The notes under the pieces: generated by a model
Seen by the model: the letters and a program-made list of their open reading frames with translations, nothing else
What the model was told of the DNA's origin: nothing
Database searches by the model: none
Program-made: the position numbers and the translations under genes
In this document: positions 21,901-49,600 of the stretch, piece after piece
How the letters are laid out: each line of letters opens with the position of its first letter
How positions within the stretch are numbered: the first letter of the stretch is position 1
From: Allolobophora icterica
Lineage: Eukaryota > Annelida > Clitellata > Crassiclitellata > Lumbricidae
Reading direction: 5' to 3'
NCBI GenBank assembly: GCA_963556255.1
Contig: OY744615.1
Coordinates: 23,511,191-23,575,190 of the forward strand
Length of the DNA: 64,000 nt

Positions 21901-23130
21901 TTTAGTTGTATGGAGAGTGACCCAAGGATTTGAAATGTAGGAAAAGGTTACCTTGAGTTCTGCGGAAAGAGACCCAGAAGAGTTGAAATATATTAAACGG
22001 TGACCTTAAGTTATACGGAGAGAGACCCAATCGAGTTGAAATGTAGAAAAGAGTCACTTTAAGTTCTGCGGATAGAGACCCCAAGGAGTTTAACAAGAGG
22101 ATAGGTTGCGCTTATGATGCTCAGAGAGAGAATCAATCCAAGGAGTTAAAATATAGGAAAGGGCGACGTTAAGTTGCTCGAAGAGCGACCCCAAGGAGTT
22201 GAAATATAGGAAATGGTAACCTTACAAGGTGTATAAAGAAAGACCAAAGGAGTTGAAATGAAGGAAAGGGTGACGTTAACTTCTACGGAGAGATATCCCA
22301 AAGAGTTGAAATATAGGAAGGGTGACCTTATGTGGTACGGAGATACACCCCAAGGAGTTGAAATATAGAAAATGGTTACCTGTAGTTGTAGGGAGAGTGG
22401 TCCAAGGATTGCCTTAAGTGGTACGGAGCGACACCCCATGGTGTTGAGATATATAAAAGGGCGACCTTTATTTGTACGGAGAGACACCCAATGAGTTGAA
22501 ATATAGGAATTGGTTACCTAAAATTCTATGGAGAGAGACCCCAAGAAGTTGAAATGTAGGAAGGGGTGACCTTCAATTCTGCGAATAGAGACCCAAGAGA
22601 GTTGAATTATATAAAACGCTGACGTTAAGTTATGCGGAGAGAGACCCAAAGGAGTTGAAACGTGGGAAAGGGTGACCGAGTTGTACGGAGAGAGAATCAA
22701 TCCAAAGAGTTGAAACATAGGATGGGTGACTTTAAGTTGCATGGAGAGACACCACAAGGAGTTGAAATGGGTGACCTGGAGTTGCACGGAGAGAGAATCC
22801 AAGGAGTTGAAATATAGGAATGGGTGACCTTAAGTTGTATGGAGAGATATCCCAAGGAGTTGAAGTGTTAGATAGGCCTATAGCGGGTCCTTAAATTCTA
22901 CGGAGATTGATTCCAAGGTGTTTAAACATAGGAAGACCTCAAGGGTGACATTAAGTTGTGCAGAGCGAGAATGGATCAAGTAGTTTAAATATAGGAACGG
23001 GTGACCCAAGGAGTTGCAATATTGGTAGGCCTAAATGTGACCTTAGGTTCTGCGGAAGGAGACCTACAACCCAAGGAGTTGAAATATAGGAAAAGGTGAC
23101 CTTAAGTTGCACGGAGAGAGACCCCAAAGT
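21901..23130 (+). repeat. Diverged right flank of the 59-bp satellite array
   Basis: Units resemble the left flank (GGAGAGAGACCC, AAGGAGTTGAAATATAGGAA, GGGTGACCTTAAGTT) with irregular spacing. Minus-strand ORFs reading YISTPWG- and SPYN-like repeats arise because some units are near 60 bp, a multiple of three; they are not genes. Confidence 0.9.
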
Positions 23131-24679
<1,549 letters not shown>

Positions 24680-24680
<1 letters not shown>

Positions 24681-24848
24681 GAAGTGCACACACGACCATA
24701 TACGACATAGAGCATAGATGGCGCTGAGCAACTGTGAGTGAAGAATTTTGCTTATGGTCCTTACACAAAGACTGGAGCTCGATCCGTATAGTCTCTGCAT
24801 TACAGGCCGAGCGCTCTATAATTATATTCAATCAGTTACCGTGCCCCA
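24680..24848 (-). mobile_element. tRNA-derived SINE, copy 2
   Basis: The body ATGGCGCTGAGCAACTGTG with TGAGTGAAG (about 24718-24744) matches the SINE at 8000-8190 (ATGGCGTTGAGCAGTTGTG). The tRNA-like head lies on the same, minus-strand side: GGCACGGTAACTGATTGAAT near 24848-24829, GAGCGCTCGGCCTGTAATGC, and a decayed B box near 24775-24786. It is older than copy 1, judged by the B-box damage. Confidence 0.6.
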
Positions 24849-24849
24849 C

Positions 24850-25350
24850 GGGTTGACATTCGGTACATCGGAACTCACAACGCTCGTGGTTTTTTGACAT
24901 TGGATCACATTGACCTAATGTTGGTATTCTCTGTGTGATCTGATATTGACCCAACGTTGGGTCTATGCATAGTAGCAGGGCTGTAGTGGGATAAATCAGA
25001 GGTGAGTAGCCTACACGTATACGCTACCGCGGTTAGTTTTCCGAAACAAATCAGAGGTGAGTTTATAAGCTAACAGTTTTCCGAAACAAATTAGATTTGA
25101 GTACAAATATTTTGTGAGCTAAGTATACGGTCTCTATAGTCTATAGATGTGAGTACACTCTGTATACCCGAGTATACCTCGACTACAGCCCTGTGTAGCA
25201 GATGTCAGAAATATCGGATAGGCCTATCGTAAATAGGCTATCTAATTTCAACGTAATGCAGAATAATTCTTTGTGTCTGGACGCATTTAGACCCGTAGTC
25301 AGACAAAAACGGTATTAAGATAAGCTTAATTTGCCTATGCTTTGACTATG
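24850..25350. other. Intergenic stretch with short direct repeats
   Basis: Short repeats such as TTTTCCGAAACAAATCAGA (about 25037 and 25076) and GATCACATTGACC / GATATTGACCC near 24904-24957 are present. No gene was recognised. Confidence 0.35.
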
Positions 25351-25363
25351 GAAAAGTAGGCCC

Positions 25364-25507
25364 CAGGGTGAGAATTGTGGGGGGTTGGGGGTTCAACCCC
25401 CCTAGTCTTTCTTAGGACCCCATAGTAAAGTCTTCATTGCACACCCCAACTCCACATGAATCAAGGTCTAACCCCCCGCCAGTCTTTTTTCTACAATTCT
25501 CATACTG
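25364..25507. mobile_element. hAT-type MITE (144 bp) with exact 8-bp duplication
   Basis: The left end CAGGGTGAGAATTGT and right end ACAATTCTCATACTG are inverted repeats with two mismatches. The identical 8-mer GTAGGCCC flanks both sides (25356-25363 and 25508-25515). The interior is an imperfect fold-back with GGGGTTGGGGG and CAACCCCCC segments. It is non-coding. Confidence 0.78.
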
Positions 25508-25779
25508 GTAGGCCCCAGTCAGTAACTGCATCAACCACTAATAAATGACACCACCCATTCAAACAGGCAGCGATGGCGAAGGATAGCACCCATTCAATTC
25601 ATTGAAAATGAACAGGATCGAGGTCATAAGGTCGTTAGGGAAAGACTTTTACATTCACTTTACATTTTATTGACGTCTTGACTTCAAGGCTGTGTTCATG
25701 AGTCTTGACTGTGTTCTTGAGTCTTGACTGTGTTCTTGGGCCCCTTTTGTTCATCATTTACAGTGTACACTACATTCAG

Positions 25780-26790
25780 CTCACTCATCAAAGCATCCTA
25801 AGTTGATCATCTACTATATGCTGACGACATCCAACTATTCATCTCTTTCTCTCAAAACAGCTTCTCCCATTCCATAGATCTTCTTCACGTGGTTACCCAA
25901 ATCTCCTCCTGGATGACATCAATATGACCCTATAGGCTATATCTTCTCCGAACACATCACCCGTCTTTAAATTCTCAGTCCTGCATCTCGGTGACCTTCG
26001 CAGAAACCACCCTAGGGCCTATGCTCGACTTCAAAACTGCATCCACAATCGCTACAGCTACACACAAAATTAGATTACTGCAACTCGCTCTTTCTGAACA
26101 TGGGCATCACCCAAACAAACCGCCTCCAATCTATTGAGAATGCCCTCGCCCTTGCTGTGCCTGACCTCCCCCCCACCCGCAAACCACCACAGCACTCCTG
26201 TCCTCAAATCTCTCCACTGGCTTAAAATACTCGAACGAATAGAATATAAAGTCATAACACTCACGTATACAATACACTTCAGTCCTCCCAGCCCTCCTAT
26301 CTCCGCCAGATTTCACGATCGAACCCCTCCGCCCAATATACTCCTCTTCTGCCCTAACACTTCTTCGCCCTTCCATCAGCTCATCACCACAATTTGCGAA
26401 TCGCTCTATAGCCAAGCTGTCCCACCCCCTCTGGAACAAACTCCCACCAGTACTACGAGAAGTATCAGATCAATCATACGAACTCAGCAAAACCTCACCT
26501 CTTGCCATCTCTCCTAGAGTTGTTTCACTCAAAACTGAAAACACTGCTCTTTCACAAATCTTATCCCGACTCCTCTGCTTCCCGTTACCTCCTTCGCCGT
26601 TTCAACCCTAAACACCACCCACCTTAGCCGTCTGACTGTCTGCCTGATTGATCCCTTTGGATCTTGACCTGGAACCGATTTCATCACCGCCTATCGATTA
26701 TGATTTGACTGAGCGCCTGTGAATAAGCTGGTTCCCGCGACTTCGATCACTTTTTGGGCGCTGTAGAAATCTCGAGATTACGATTACGAT
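25780..26790 (+). mobile_element. Degraded LINE (reverse transcriptase with YADD region and C-terminus)
   Basis: Plus-strand frames give LLYADDIQLFISFSQNSFSH near 25812-25875, which contains the YxDD catalytic core motif. Then come ITQTNRLQSIENALALAV near 26108 and VLKSLHWLKILERIEYK near 26200. The last part decays into PPLEQTPTSTT-like sequence. The 3' end has the family's GCGCTGTAGAAATCTCGAG motif and a short (GATTAC)n tail at about 26771-26790. Several frameshifts make it inactive. It appears to be CR1/L2-like. Confidence 0.75.
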
Positions 26791-27780
26791 TCAGTGATAA
26801 ACGCATTGGTGCAAATAACGTCATTAAGCACTGTTGAATCTGTAAAAATGTATACCTGGCGATTTCCGGTAATTTTTGCTTTGAACCAAGGATCTGTGTT
26901 CTAGAGGAATGGTTTCCGTTAAAACTTTAATCCGGTTGCATCCTTACCCACAGATGTCGCCTGACTTCAACGCTTATGCCTGATATTACATATGATGTTT
27001 TAGATCACCATAAGCAATGTTTTACTCTAAAATTTTATTATTCGTGGACTTTCCTAAAGTTTCCTTCATAAATTTAATTAACTTAATGCATTATTTTGTT
27101 ATGTAAACAAGACGGGATATTTTCTGTTCGCCAGAGGCCTCCCTCAACTAAATCACGTTTTAATAAGGAGTCTTTATTGGATTATTGGTCCTTGCTGTTA
27201 AACCCGCGAAAACTGCTGATGGTTTCTTGAGGTATGTTAAAGTCCTGAAGGTCTTGAAATTAACATTGTTATCATTATCATTGATTTATATTTCAGTTAC
27301 TCTGTGCCACGCTATTGCTTATTCATTTATGTGACGACTTTGTAGGGACAGATAGCAGTGTGATTAGGTTTTTAAGAGATACTGTATAATTCGTTAGTCA
27401 GTTATAGACCAGGTTCTTCAGTCTGAGTTTAAAGCCTCTTCGGGCCGCAGTGTGTCATTCTCGTAAGTACAAGACACCAAAATTGATGCATTGCAGGCTT
27501 GAAATTCAAATGCGATGTTTTGTACATTATGATAGCACGCTACAGGGTTATTAGATTAAGTCCCAACTTGGATCATTAGCCCAAGCCTTAAACTTTATAT
27601 GCTTTCTCTGACCGGGATATCACCTCCGTCAAGTTGACTTCATATTGACATTCGGATAATGGATTTTCGGTATGGAAAGCCACAGGCAATTTAGCAAATT
27701 CCACAAATTTCTCCTCACAATACAAAAAACCAACAGGGTAATCACGAAGGCTGTGTGCCTGTGTACGTAAACAATGTGGT
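26791..27780. other. Intergenic stretch upstream of the fold-back element
   Basis: AT-rich; no exon, RNA gene or terminal inverted repeat was recognised. Confidence 0.35.
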
Positions 27781-27787
27781 TGCCACA

Positions 27788-28732
27788 GACTTCACTCCAA
27801 TAGAGCGGTGCTACCTATCAGCCACGGGTCTGACCCGAATCCCCGAAAACGCTGAAAATGCGCAAAAGCCCGATTTCCCGAAAACAGTTTAATAGAAAGC
27901 GGCCAACTCCCGAAAACTATCCAAAGTTAAATTGTAAACTCTTATACATGACATAGACCTAGCTTGGCCTTGGTGTATCTCGATATAATATAGATATAAT
28001 ATAGAAAATCGATTTCGGGGATCCGGGCGAAATTCGTTCGCATTATGTAAGTAAGTAACGAACACGAATGTTTATTACAAACAGAACTAAATGATTTTAT
28101 TAGAAACAGAACTAAATGAAGTATTATGTCTACGAAATGAATGGATTCCTCAAAAATTAAAATTTTATAAACATTTAAAGAAACTGCTCCATAGTTATTA
28201 AGAACTTTGAAATGAACACGGTTGACTGTAGGGGGATCAGCCCGAAACCCGAATCCCCCAGAAGAATTTCGCCCGGATCCCTGAAATTGATTTTTTATAT
28301 TGTATCTGTATTCTATATTATATCGAGATACATCAAGGCCACGCTAGGTCTGTGTCATGTATAAGAATTTACTATTTAACTTTGAATAGTTTTCGGGAGT
28401 TTGGCCGCTTTCTATAAAACTGTCTTTGGGAAATCGGGCTTTTGTTTATTTTCAGCATTTTCACGGTTTAGGGGATTCGGGCCGGACCCACTGTAGGCTA
28501 AATAGCGCCAAGAAAGGGTGCACTGTATACTCAACGTATAGTGCAAAACCACCGCAAGGTGCAAATTACACAAGTTTCCAATTACCCCAACACTTGACTT
28601 GACTCAATTTCTATATTATAAATTTTGAATAGGTATTTTTTATGATTTGTAATAAACGTTCATGTTCATTACTTAGCGGATTGCATTATGGGATGTGGCT
28701 GTTAGGTAGCAGCGCTGTATTGGAGCGAAGTC
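27788..28732. mobile_element. Nested fold-back element upstream of HELLS
   Basis: Outer arms of 38 bp (27788-27825 and 28695-28732; GCTACCTATCAGCCAC against GTGGCTGTTAGGTAGC) are inverted repeats with a few mismatches. Inside them is a larger inverted repeat: about 27826-28040 pairs with about 28255-28489. It includes CCCGAATCCCC / GGGGATTCGGG, TTTTCGGGAGTT, and CGATATAATATAGA / TCTATATTATATCG. The loop is about 200 bp. Another 205 bp separates the inner element from the right outer arm. The layout suggests one non-autonomous element inserted into, or captured by, another; target duplications are not clear. Confidence 0.7.
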
Positions 28733-28739
28733 AGCGGCG

Positions 28740-29035
28740 ACAGGCACTCGGTCTTTGCAGTTACTAACCAACAGTCATTCATCAAGGTAATCACTGGAAA
28801 ATAAATGGGCCAAACATGGAGAAACCCTATTTTCACACATTTTCTCATTGAGTGTCAAGTAGCAGGTCTAACTGATGTTTTTAAATTAAATCAAGTTCAC
28901 AGGTAGATCGACGTCAAATGTGGAACTTTCAGAAAGAAGGAAAGGTCATGATAACGATTACTCTTAACTATTCCTGTGTGACTTAGCATATGATGACTCA
29001 AAATCAGAAGCTTCAGAAGTTCGATCATGTGAACA
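28740..29035. other. Upstream region of HELLS
   Basis: A possible non-coding first exon may end near 28787 (CATTCATCAAG before GTAATC), but nothing else supports it. No other feature was recognised. Confidence 0.2.
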
Positions 29036-29318
29036 AAATATACAGGGAGAGAATCAACCTAAGCAGTTGAAATATAGGAAATTGCAACCCTAACTTGCAC
29101 GGAGAGAGGCCCAAGGATTCGAAATGGGGGAAAGGTGACCTTAAATTGTACGGAAAAAGACCACAAGGAGTTGAAATATAGGAAAGGGTGGTGTCAAGTT
29201 GCATGGAGAGACACCCTAAGGAATTGAAATATAGGAAATGGTAAACTTAAGTTGCACGGATAGAGAATCCAAGGAGTTGAAATATAGGAAAGGGTGACCT
29301 TAAGTTGTACGGAGAGAG
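29036..29318 (+). repeat. Isolated diverged block of the satellite family, 5' of HELLS
   Basis: About five units of the diverged satellite type (ACGGAGAGAG, CCAAGGAGTTGAAATATAGG, AAAGGGTGACCTTAAGTTG) occur in the same orientation as the array at 18056-23130, 6 kb away. The block ends abruptly in a unit at about 29318, 462 bp before the HELLS start codon. Confidence 0.9.
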
Positions 29319-29779
29319 ACCCCGTTTTATGCGAATGTTCACGTCAGTCTTTGGACATTACGTCCACTCCAACTATATTGATGGCCGAGTTAATTTAATT
29401 CCAAATGTTGAGTTTACTTTGATGAACTGCCCACCAAAGTTGACAAATTCTTAAACTCTCCTAACATGTCGTATCGTTTGTCACCTAACTAGTCCACCCA
29501 CATCCCATGATATTTTTATACGGTGTCATGAGTTATCTTTGTGATCTGTTTCATCACTATCCATTGCCATTGTCTTTGGGACAAATAATACTCTGTTGTT
29601 CTGCTGCTATATTTATGTGTTTACCTTTTTTGACTACGGTGCTGAATTATTATTCTTAAAGGTGGTTTTAATTACATCAATTAATTTAAATAGAATGATG
29701 TATTTAAATAATCAGACAAGTTTATTTGAATGAAGTAAACTTCAACTCTTGAGTTTGTTTAAGTTGTAGGTCAGAGAAG

Positions 29780-44271
<14,492 letters not shown>

Positions 44272-44693
44272 TTTCTCAAAGAATACTTGACAATAGAAAA
44301 TTTTGTTTACGCCTGTTGACAGTTTCTCGTTTTGGCGCGTAAATGTGATATTTTATTTTGAGTTAGTATTAAATCCAGTTTGTCTAGTTTCTCGTCGTTA
44401 AATAGCAACCCTAGTCTGCTTACCTTAGAGCAGTTGTGAGACTGAGTTTATTTTGCTATTTAGGATTGTATTGTACTGGTGTTGGTGTGAAAATATAATA
44501 CCAAATTTGCAGTGTACTGAGAATTTGCATTGTAACAAGAAGTCTGCACAAGTCCAGTCCTTGTGCATGTAGCAGTGTGATGTCTGAAAAAAGGGAGGGA
44601 GGAGGCATCACCCAAATATGGACAGGGGAAGAGGTGTTATCCCAATCGGATATCTGCATCTAAACTTCGTATTTGCAGTAGTCTATGCCATAA

Positions 44694-45101
44694 GGGGTCG
44701 TCCATAAAGGATGTCCGCAAAATATGACCTACTTTGGACCCCTCCCGCCCCTTTGCAGACGTCCGCATGCCAAAGCCAGTTTTTAATGTCGTCTTCATTA
44801 TTTTTACAATTATTCCACAGTTCCTATGCACGTTTAAGCGACAGTTTGGGTTTCATATCGCAGGATGTGCAGTAATAAAAGCCTCTTTAAAGTCGCAGTA
44901 AAGGTTATATACCATGCACAAGGTTTTAGGCAATCACTTCACTGACCTTTTTGTCTTTCAGTGAAGGTTGAAACAAGGTGTTTAAAAAAAATTCAGATTT
45001 ATGCGGACGTCCTCACTGGTCATAACCCTCCCTCCCCCTTGTCCGCGTTTCGATGACCCCTCCCTCCCCCTTCATTGTAGACGTCCTTTATGGATGACCG
45101 C
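44694..45101. mobile_element. TWA-target MITE copy 3
   Basis: It has the same family ends as the copies at 38644 and 39687, flanked by TAA at 44691-44693 and 45102-45104. One base of the right end is changed (GACCGC instead of GACCCC). It lies 420 bp past the HELLS stop codon in the intergenic gap. Confidence 0.82.
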
Positions 45102-45180
45102 TAAACACCAACTGCACCGAGATGGCCGACAGCCCCTTTGCTGGATGGGGCAGTATAAAGTTCCCCACCCCCAGCACAGC

Positions 45181-45447
45181 AATTGAAGGGCTTACTTCCA
45201 AAACCTGTTAAGTCCTTTTGAAGTTTTGGTATATAGCAGGTTTTGGAAACGAAACCAGGTAGGACTTAATCGCATTTGGAAACAACGCAGTAGGCCTACT
45301 TACCTGGGCCCTAGTTATGGTTACTTAAGCGGTTTTGACCCTCAACCATACAGAAAAACATGCATTGCCATATTTACTAGCAGTTGGTGCCCACATCTAA
45401 TTTTTGTAAAGTGGACTTAACAGGTCTTGGAAGTAAGCCCTTCAATT
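45181..45447. mobile_element. Long-TIR MITE (267 bp)
   Basis: The left end AATTGAAGGGCTTACTTCCA and right end TGGAAGTAAGCCCTTCAATT are inverted repeats, and pairing continues inward (AACCTGTTAAGTCC against GGACTTAACAGGTC). AATT may be part of the ends or a duplicated 4-bp target. A second fold-back with GCAGGTTTTGG lies inside. No coding region was seen. Confidence 0.72.
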
Positions 45448-45696
45448 ACTGTTAGCCCTATAAGATGAACAGGGTCATCTATTCTCTGAGGAGAGGGTAA
45501 TGCAAAAGATGCACAAATGCAGAGTATCCAAAGCAGGCCATTTTTGCAGCTGTCTTTTATGAATGACCTTGCACACATTACCCCTCAACACTACAAAAGT
45601 CCACTGTTGTATTACTTAAACAAATTTTACAACTGGGCAACATTTCCACATGGGTTACATAATTTAAAACTCATGGACTGTGTATTATTAGGGTTA

Positions 45697-46151
45697 GGGG
45701 CCATCCATATATTACGTACGCAAAAATCCGGGAAAATTCGACCCCTCCCTGTTCGCACGCGTACTTTTTTTCCACCACCCCCCCAACCTGCATACGTACA
45801 GTTGACGACCCCCGCCCCCTCTAAGACCAGCTGCAGAATGTGTCGGTTACACAGGTCCAGGCAGCGACTGTCTGCACTTTAGGCCAGATTGAAGGATGAG
45901 TAATCCATGGACTGACTGTTGAGTTGTGGAATAGTTTAATAATAGCATACAAGTGACACCTCTCCCACAGTCCTGCATCCTCTGGTAGTACCAGATAGCT
46001 GGAAAGACTGAACTCTAGCTCACTTGAAGGCCAATCAATCTGCCTATGTACACTATCAGTAGACTCCATCCCCCCATTCGCAAGCGTATGCAAGCACATG
46101 CATTTCAGTTATCCCCTCCTCCCCCTCCATGCGTACATGTATGGATGGCCC
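45697..46151. mobile_element. TWA-target MITE copy 4, divergent subfamily
   Basis: Ends GGGGCCATCCATATATTACG and ATGTATGGATGGCCC are inverted and flanked by TTA (45694-45696 and 46152-46154). The outermost bases follow the pattern of copies 1-3 (GGGGYCRTCCATA), but the interior is unrelated, with ACGTACGC motifs and pyrimidine runs. It is probably mobilised by a related transposase. Confidence 0.7.
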
Positions 46152-46693
46152 TTACATATCTCGGTGCACAATTATTATAAAGCAGGAATCTGAAAATGCT
46201 GTAAAACGCAACAAGACTTAGTCTGTGTCATTCAAATTTCCAATATTTACAGCAAACTTGATTCACAACGCAAACATTAAAATAAATACAAAAGACAGCG
46301 ATTCAGTTACTCGTTGGCACAAAGAAGTAAAGCAAGTTGGGGTTTCTTTTCAATGTGTTATAAAATGCAACAGTTTTGCATAGCTATACCAGAAACTCCT
46401 AAATTTAATTCTGCATCTCACACCAACCTCACTGTAATGAGGTTTTAGTGTATTTGATAACTTTAGGCCTATTTTGATTGTGTTTCTATTCCAATCCAAT
46501 ATACCAACACTGTTAAACAACTAAATGTTTGGTCTCGGTTTTACCTACTTTTACCACTACAGCGTGGTCACAAAACCATCTGTGCGTCAGCTGATTAAAC
46601 CGTTTGACAGGACTGCAGGAAAATAAACTATATGGTAACTCTAGACAGTCAGTAAGCAGCTGAAGATGGGGTGGTGGGTTAAAGCAAAGCGCC

Positions 46694-49600
46694 TCAAACA
46701 CAGGTTTCCTTTTTGAGATCTGTCTTTTGCTGTTCCACCCAAATGTCAAGGACACCATGTTCTGAAGAACTGCCATCACCCAGACTGCAAACTACTTTGC
46801 CTGGATCAAGCTCACTGTTCACACAACCGTTACTTTCAGTTTGTACGGGAACTTTCTCACACCGATCCTCTGCATTCAGCGTTCCTGACTGTTTTGTAGG
46901 TAGTCTGCTGCTGTCTTTGTTACCATTAAGGTCATCTCGTTGACCCCACACTGAAATAGCAGCTGTTGATGGGCTTTGTTTTTCATCACAAGGTGATGCG
47001 ATATTGTCTATATTTGGCAGCAAATCTTGGTTTTTGTCCCTGTTAGGTGAAACTGTTGCTAATGACGAAGTCTGACTTGCATTTTGAGGTATTCGAAGCT
47101 CGAGTTGTTCAAGAAAGCCATTATCCAGAGGAGTTGGTTCATGTAGGCTGTTTCTCACTCGGTTTGTGTTCAACATGACCCCAGATGGGGGCCTCCCTCG
47201 CTTATTGCCATTTGGTAGGTTGCTTGGTTCGGTGTGTGTTTGGGGAGTTGATTTCTCACAACCTTGCATAGAATCCAGCTGTGATTTGGGGGTGCTGGAC
47301 AAACTTTCCACAGTTTCTTTTGACTGTTGAAACAGTGGTGACAATATAGGTAATGGAGGTTTTTGGTTGCAATTTGACTCTAACACTTCATGATTTTTGC
47401 ATCTCGTTAGCTCATTGGGCTGTTCATTGCTTTGAATTTCTATTTTCACAATCTCCAAGTCTGCATTTTTTGGTGATTCACCAGCAAGGTGTTCAGTATA
47501 TAAGCCACCATTTCTCAATTCCAAGGAGTCTTCATCAGCAGAGCCTCCGATCACTTCTTTTCTTAGTTGAACGGCACGTTTTCGCTTGCTACGCTCCCAA
47601 TACTTCTTGGCAATGCCATTCTGGTGTGGGTTGTAGAAGATGCTGCTGTCCACAACGGTTGTAAATGTTGACGGTTCTGCAAGAACAACAGAGTGCGGTG
47701 TTGCAGCAACTGATATTTTGCTAGCATCGATACCATTCGACCGTACAGATCTGCTGGTCAGTGAAACATTTTCGGCAGTAGGAAGCACCTCTGAAACAAC
47801 TGGGTCTTCAGCTGTGCAACCAGGAGACAGATTTCCATTTGCTGGGACATACTTCCACTCATTAATCTTGCTCGAATTCGAACAGCAGCTTGCTCGGACA
47901 TCTTTCCGCCCGACACAGTAAAAGACAAGCATAAATGCACCAAGTGCAGATGCCAAGACAGCATACAGGCACTGGAAAACGATATCGTGGTGAGGAAGAA
48001 CACTGGAGAATGGCAGCGTCACTGCAAAAGCTCCAGCCATCCACATCGAACAGTACAACAGGAGAATCGATAGCAATGCACAAAGTTGGCTTCCAGGACA
48101 GTATGCTTCGTCAACATGACCGCAACCAAGTGGTGAAACAGAATGGCTTGAACCGTGTGTTGTGTCTGTGCCGCTGTTCGTCGTCTGATTAGAGGACAGA
48201 AGCTGCATTTCGTTTTCCTGCAGATCTTCTGCATCTGCCTCATCAACCGACGTTTTTCCCGTCGCAGGGGATGGCGTAGGGGACGGAGTTCTCTGAATGA
48301 GGCAGAATATGCGGAGGAAGAGCAAGAGATCAAAGAATCCAAGAATTCCAGCCGGAACGAAGACGGTCATCAGTGCAGCATCCATTGAAAGAAAACAACT
48401 GCAAACAGAAAGAAAATGTTTCAGATCCTTCTAACCCTTACAATTTAACGTAACGTGTTCACGTTTACACACTGTCTCCATTGGATTTGCAGCTAGGCTT
48501 TGGTTTGCCATTGCTTTGTCATGTACATTAGCAGTGTATTAGAGAAGTCATTGTGTCTAGGGCAGATTCTCAGTCTGAAACACTTCAAGATCTTGGAAGT
48601 GGAAGTATTAACAATACCCTTTAATGTTTTTGCCAAGTCCAAATGCCAGGAAGTACTTGTGAGTGAATATTTTCCGTATTAACCCCTTTAATGTTTTTGC
48701 CAAGTCCAAATGCCAGGAAGTACTTGTGAGTGAATATTTTCCTCTGACATAAGTTTAACTTACATCACCATCACAATCACTTTATTAACAAATACATAAG
48801 TTCAAATCTGAAAGTAAATAAAATCATGGCAAATACTATGCAAATGGTAGGGGCAGTATGGACCATCGACGCATATTGCGCAGACACAGCATAAGCCAAT
48901 TGTAACTGAAGCCAGGCCAGTTGCTCAAAGTGACGTCAGGCAGTGCTCATTTACATAATAGATTGACATGCGTGACATCAGGCAGCGCTCATTAACATAA
49001 TAGATCGACACAACATCAACAACAACAACAACAGCACATCAACCACTTTAAATAGTGCTTTGTTATAATAAGAATTGGCTACTATGTCCCTGGAATGATG
49101 TTATGTGTCAAACACATACTATTTATGCAACTCGTTGTTCCCTCCTGCATAATAATAATCTACATAGATACATTGTTAAACTAAGTAAAACCCTAATGGC
49201 CATCTTTGATACGAATGTCCCTTTAAATTATATAACGTAAAAACCATTAGAAAACTACGAATCCAGAAAAAATCTGTTAGAGCATTAGAACAAATGTGTT
49301 ACCTGTCGAAATTAGATCAAAAAGATTCTAAGGTAAAATTATGCCAATGGCAAGTGTGATAAGAATAAGATCTCAGTAAGATGAATCTAAGTGAACAAAG
49401 CACTCTTTCAAGTGGTTACTTACTACTTTTCTGGATACTCATAGTTTGCCCAGTTGATGGCACCACTGATACCACAAATGATGATTGCCACACCCCACCC
49501 CAACAGGTAACCGGCAATGATTGGCTTCGGTTTCGGAGGTTCACCACTCGCCTCCTCTGGTGAAGGTGGTGCCGTATCTCTTTTCAACAGATGATGCAGC

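Noticed and set aside
21902..22802. Minus-strand ORFs with YISTPWG / SPYN repeats, possibly a secreted repeat protein
   Set aside because: They fall in the diverged satellite, frames change from unit to unit, and there is no start, signal peptide or splice context.
45821..46099. Minus-strand ORF of 92 residues inside MITE copy 4
   Set aside because: It begins and ends inside the element without any recognised domain or splice signal; kept only as MITE interior.
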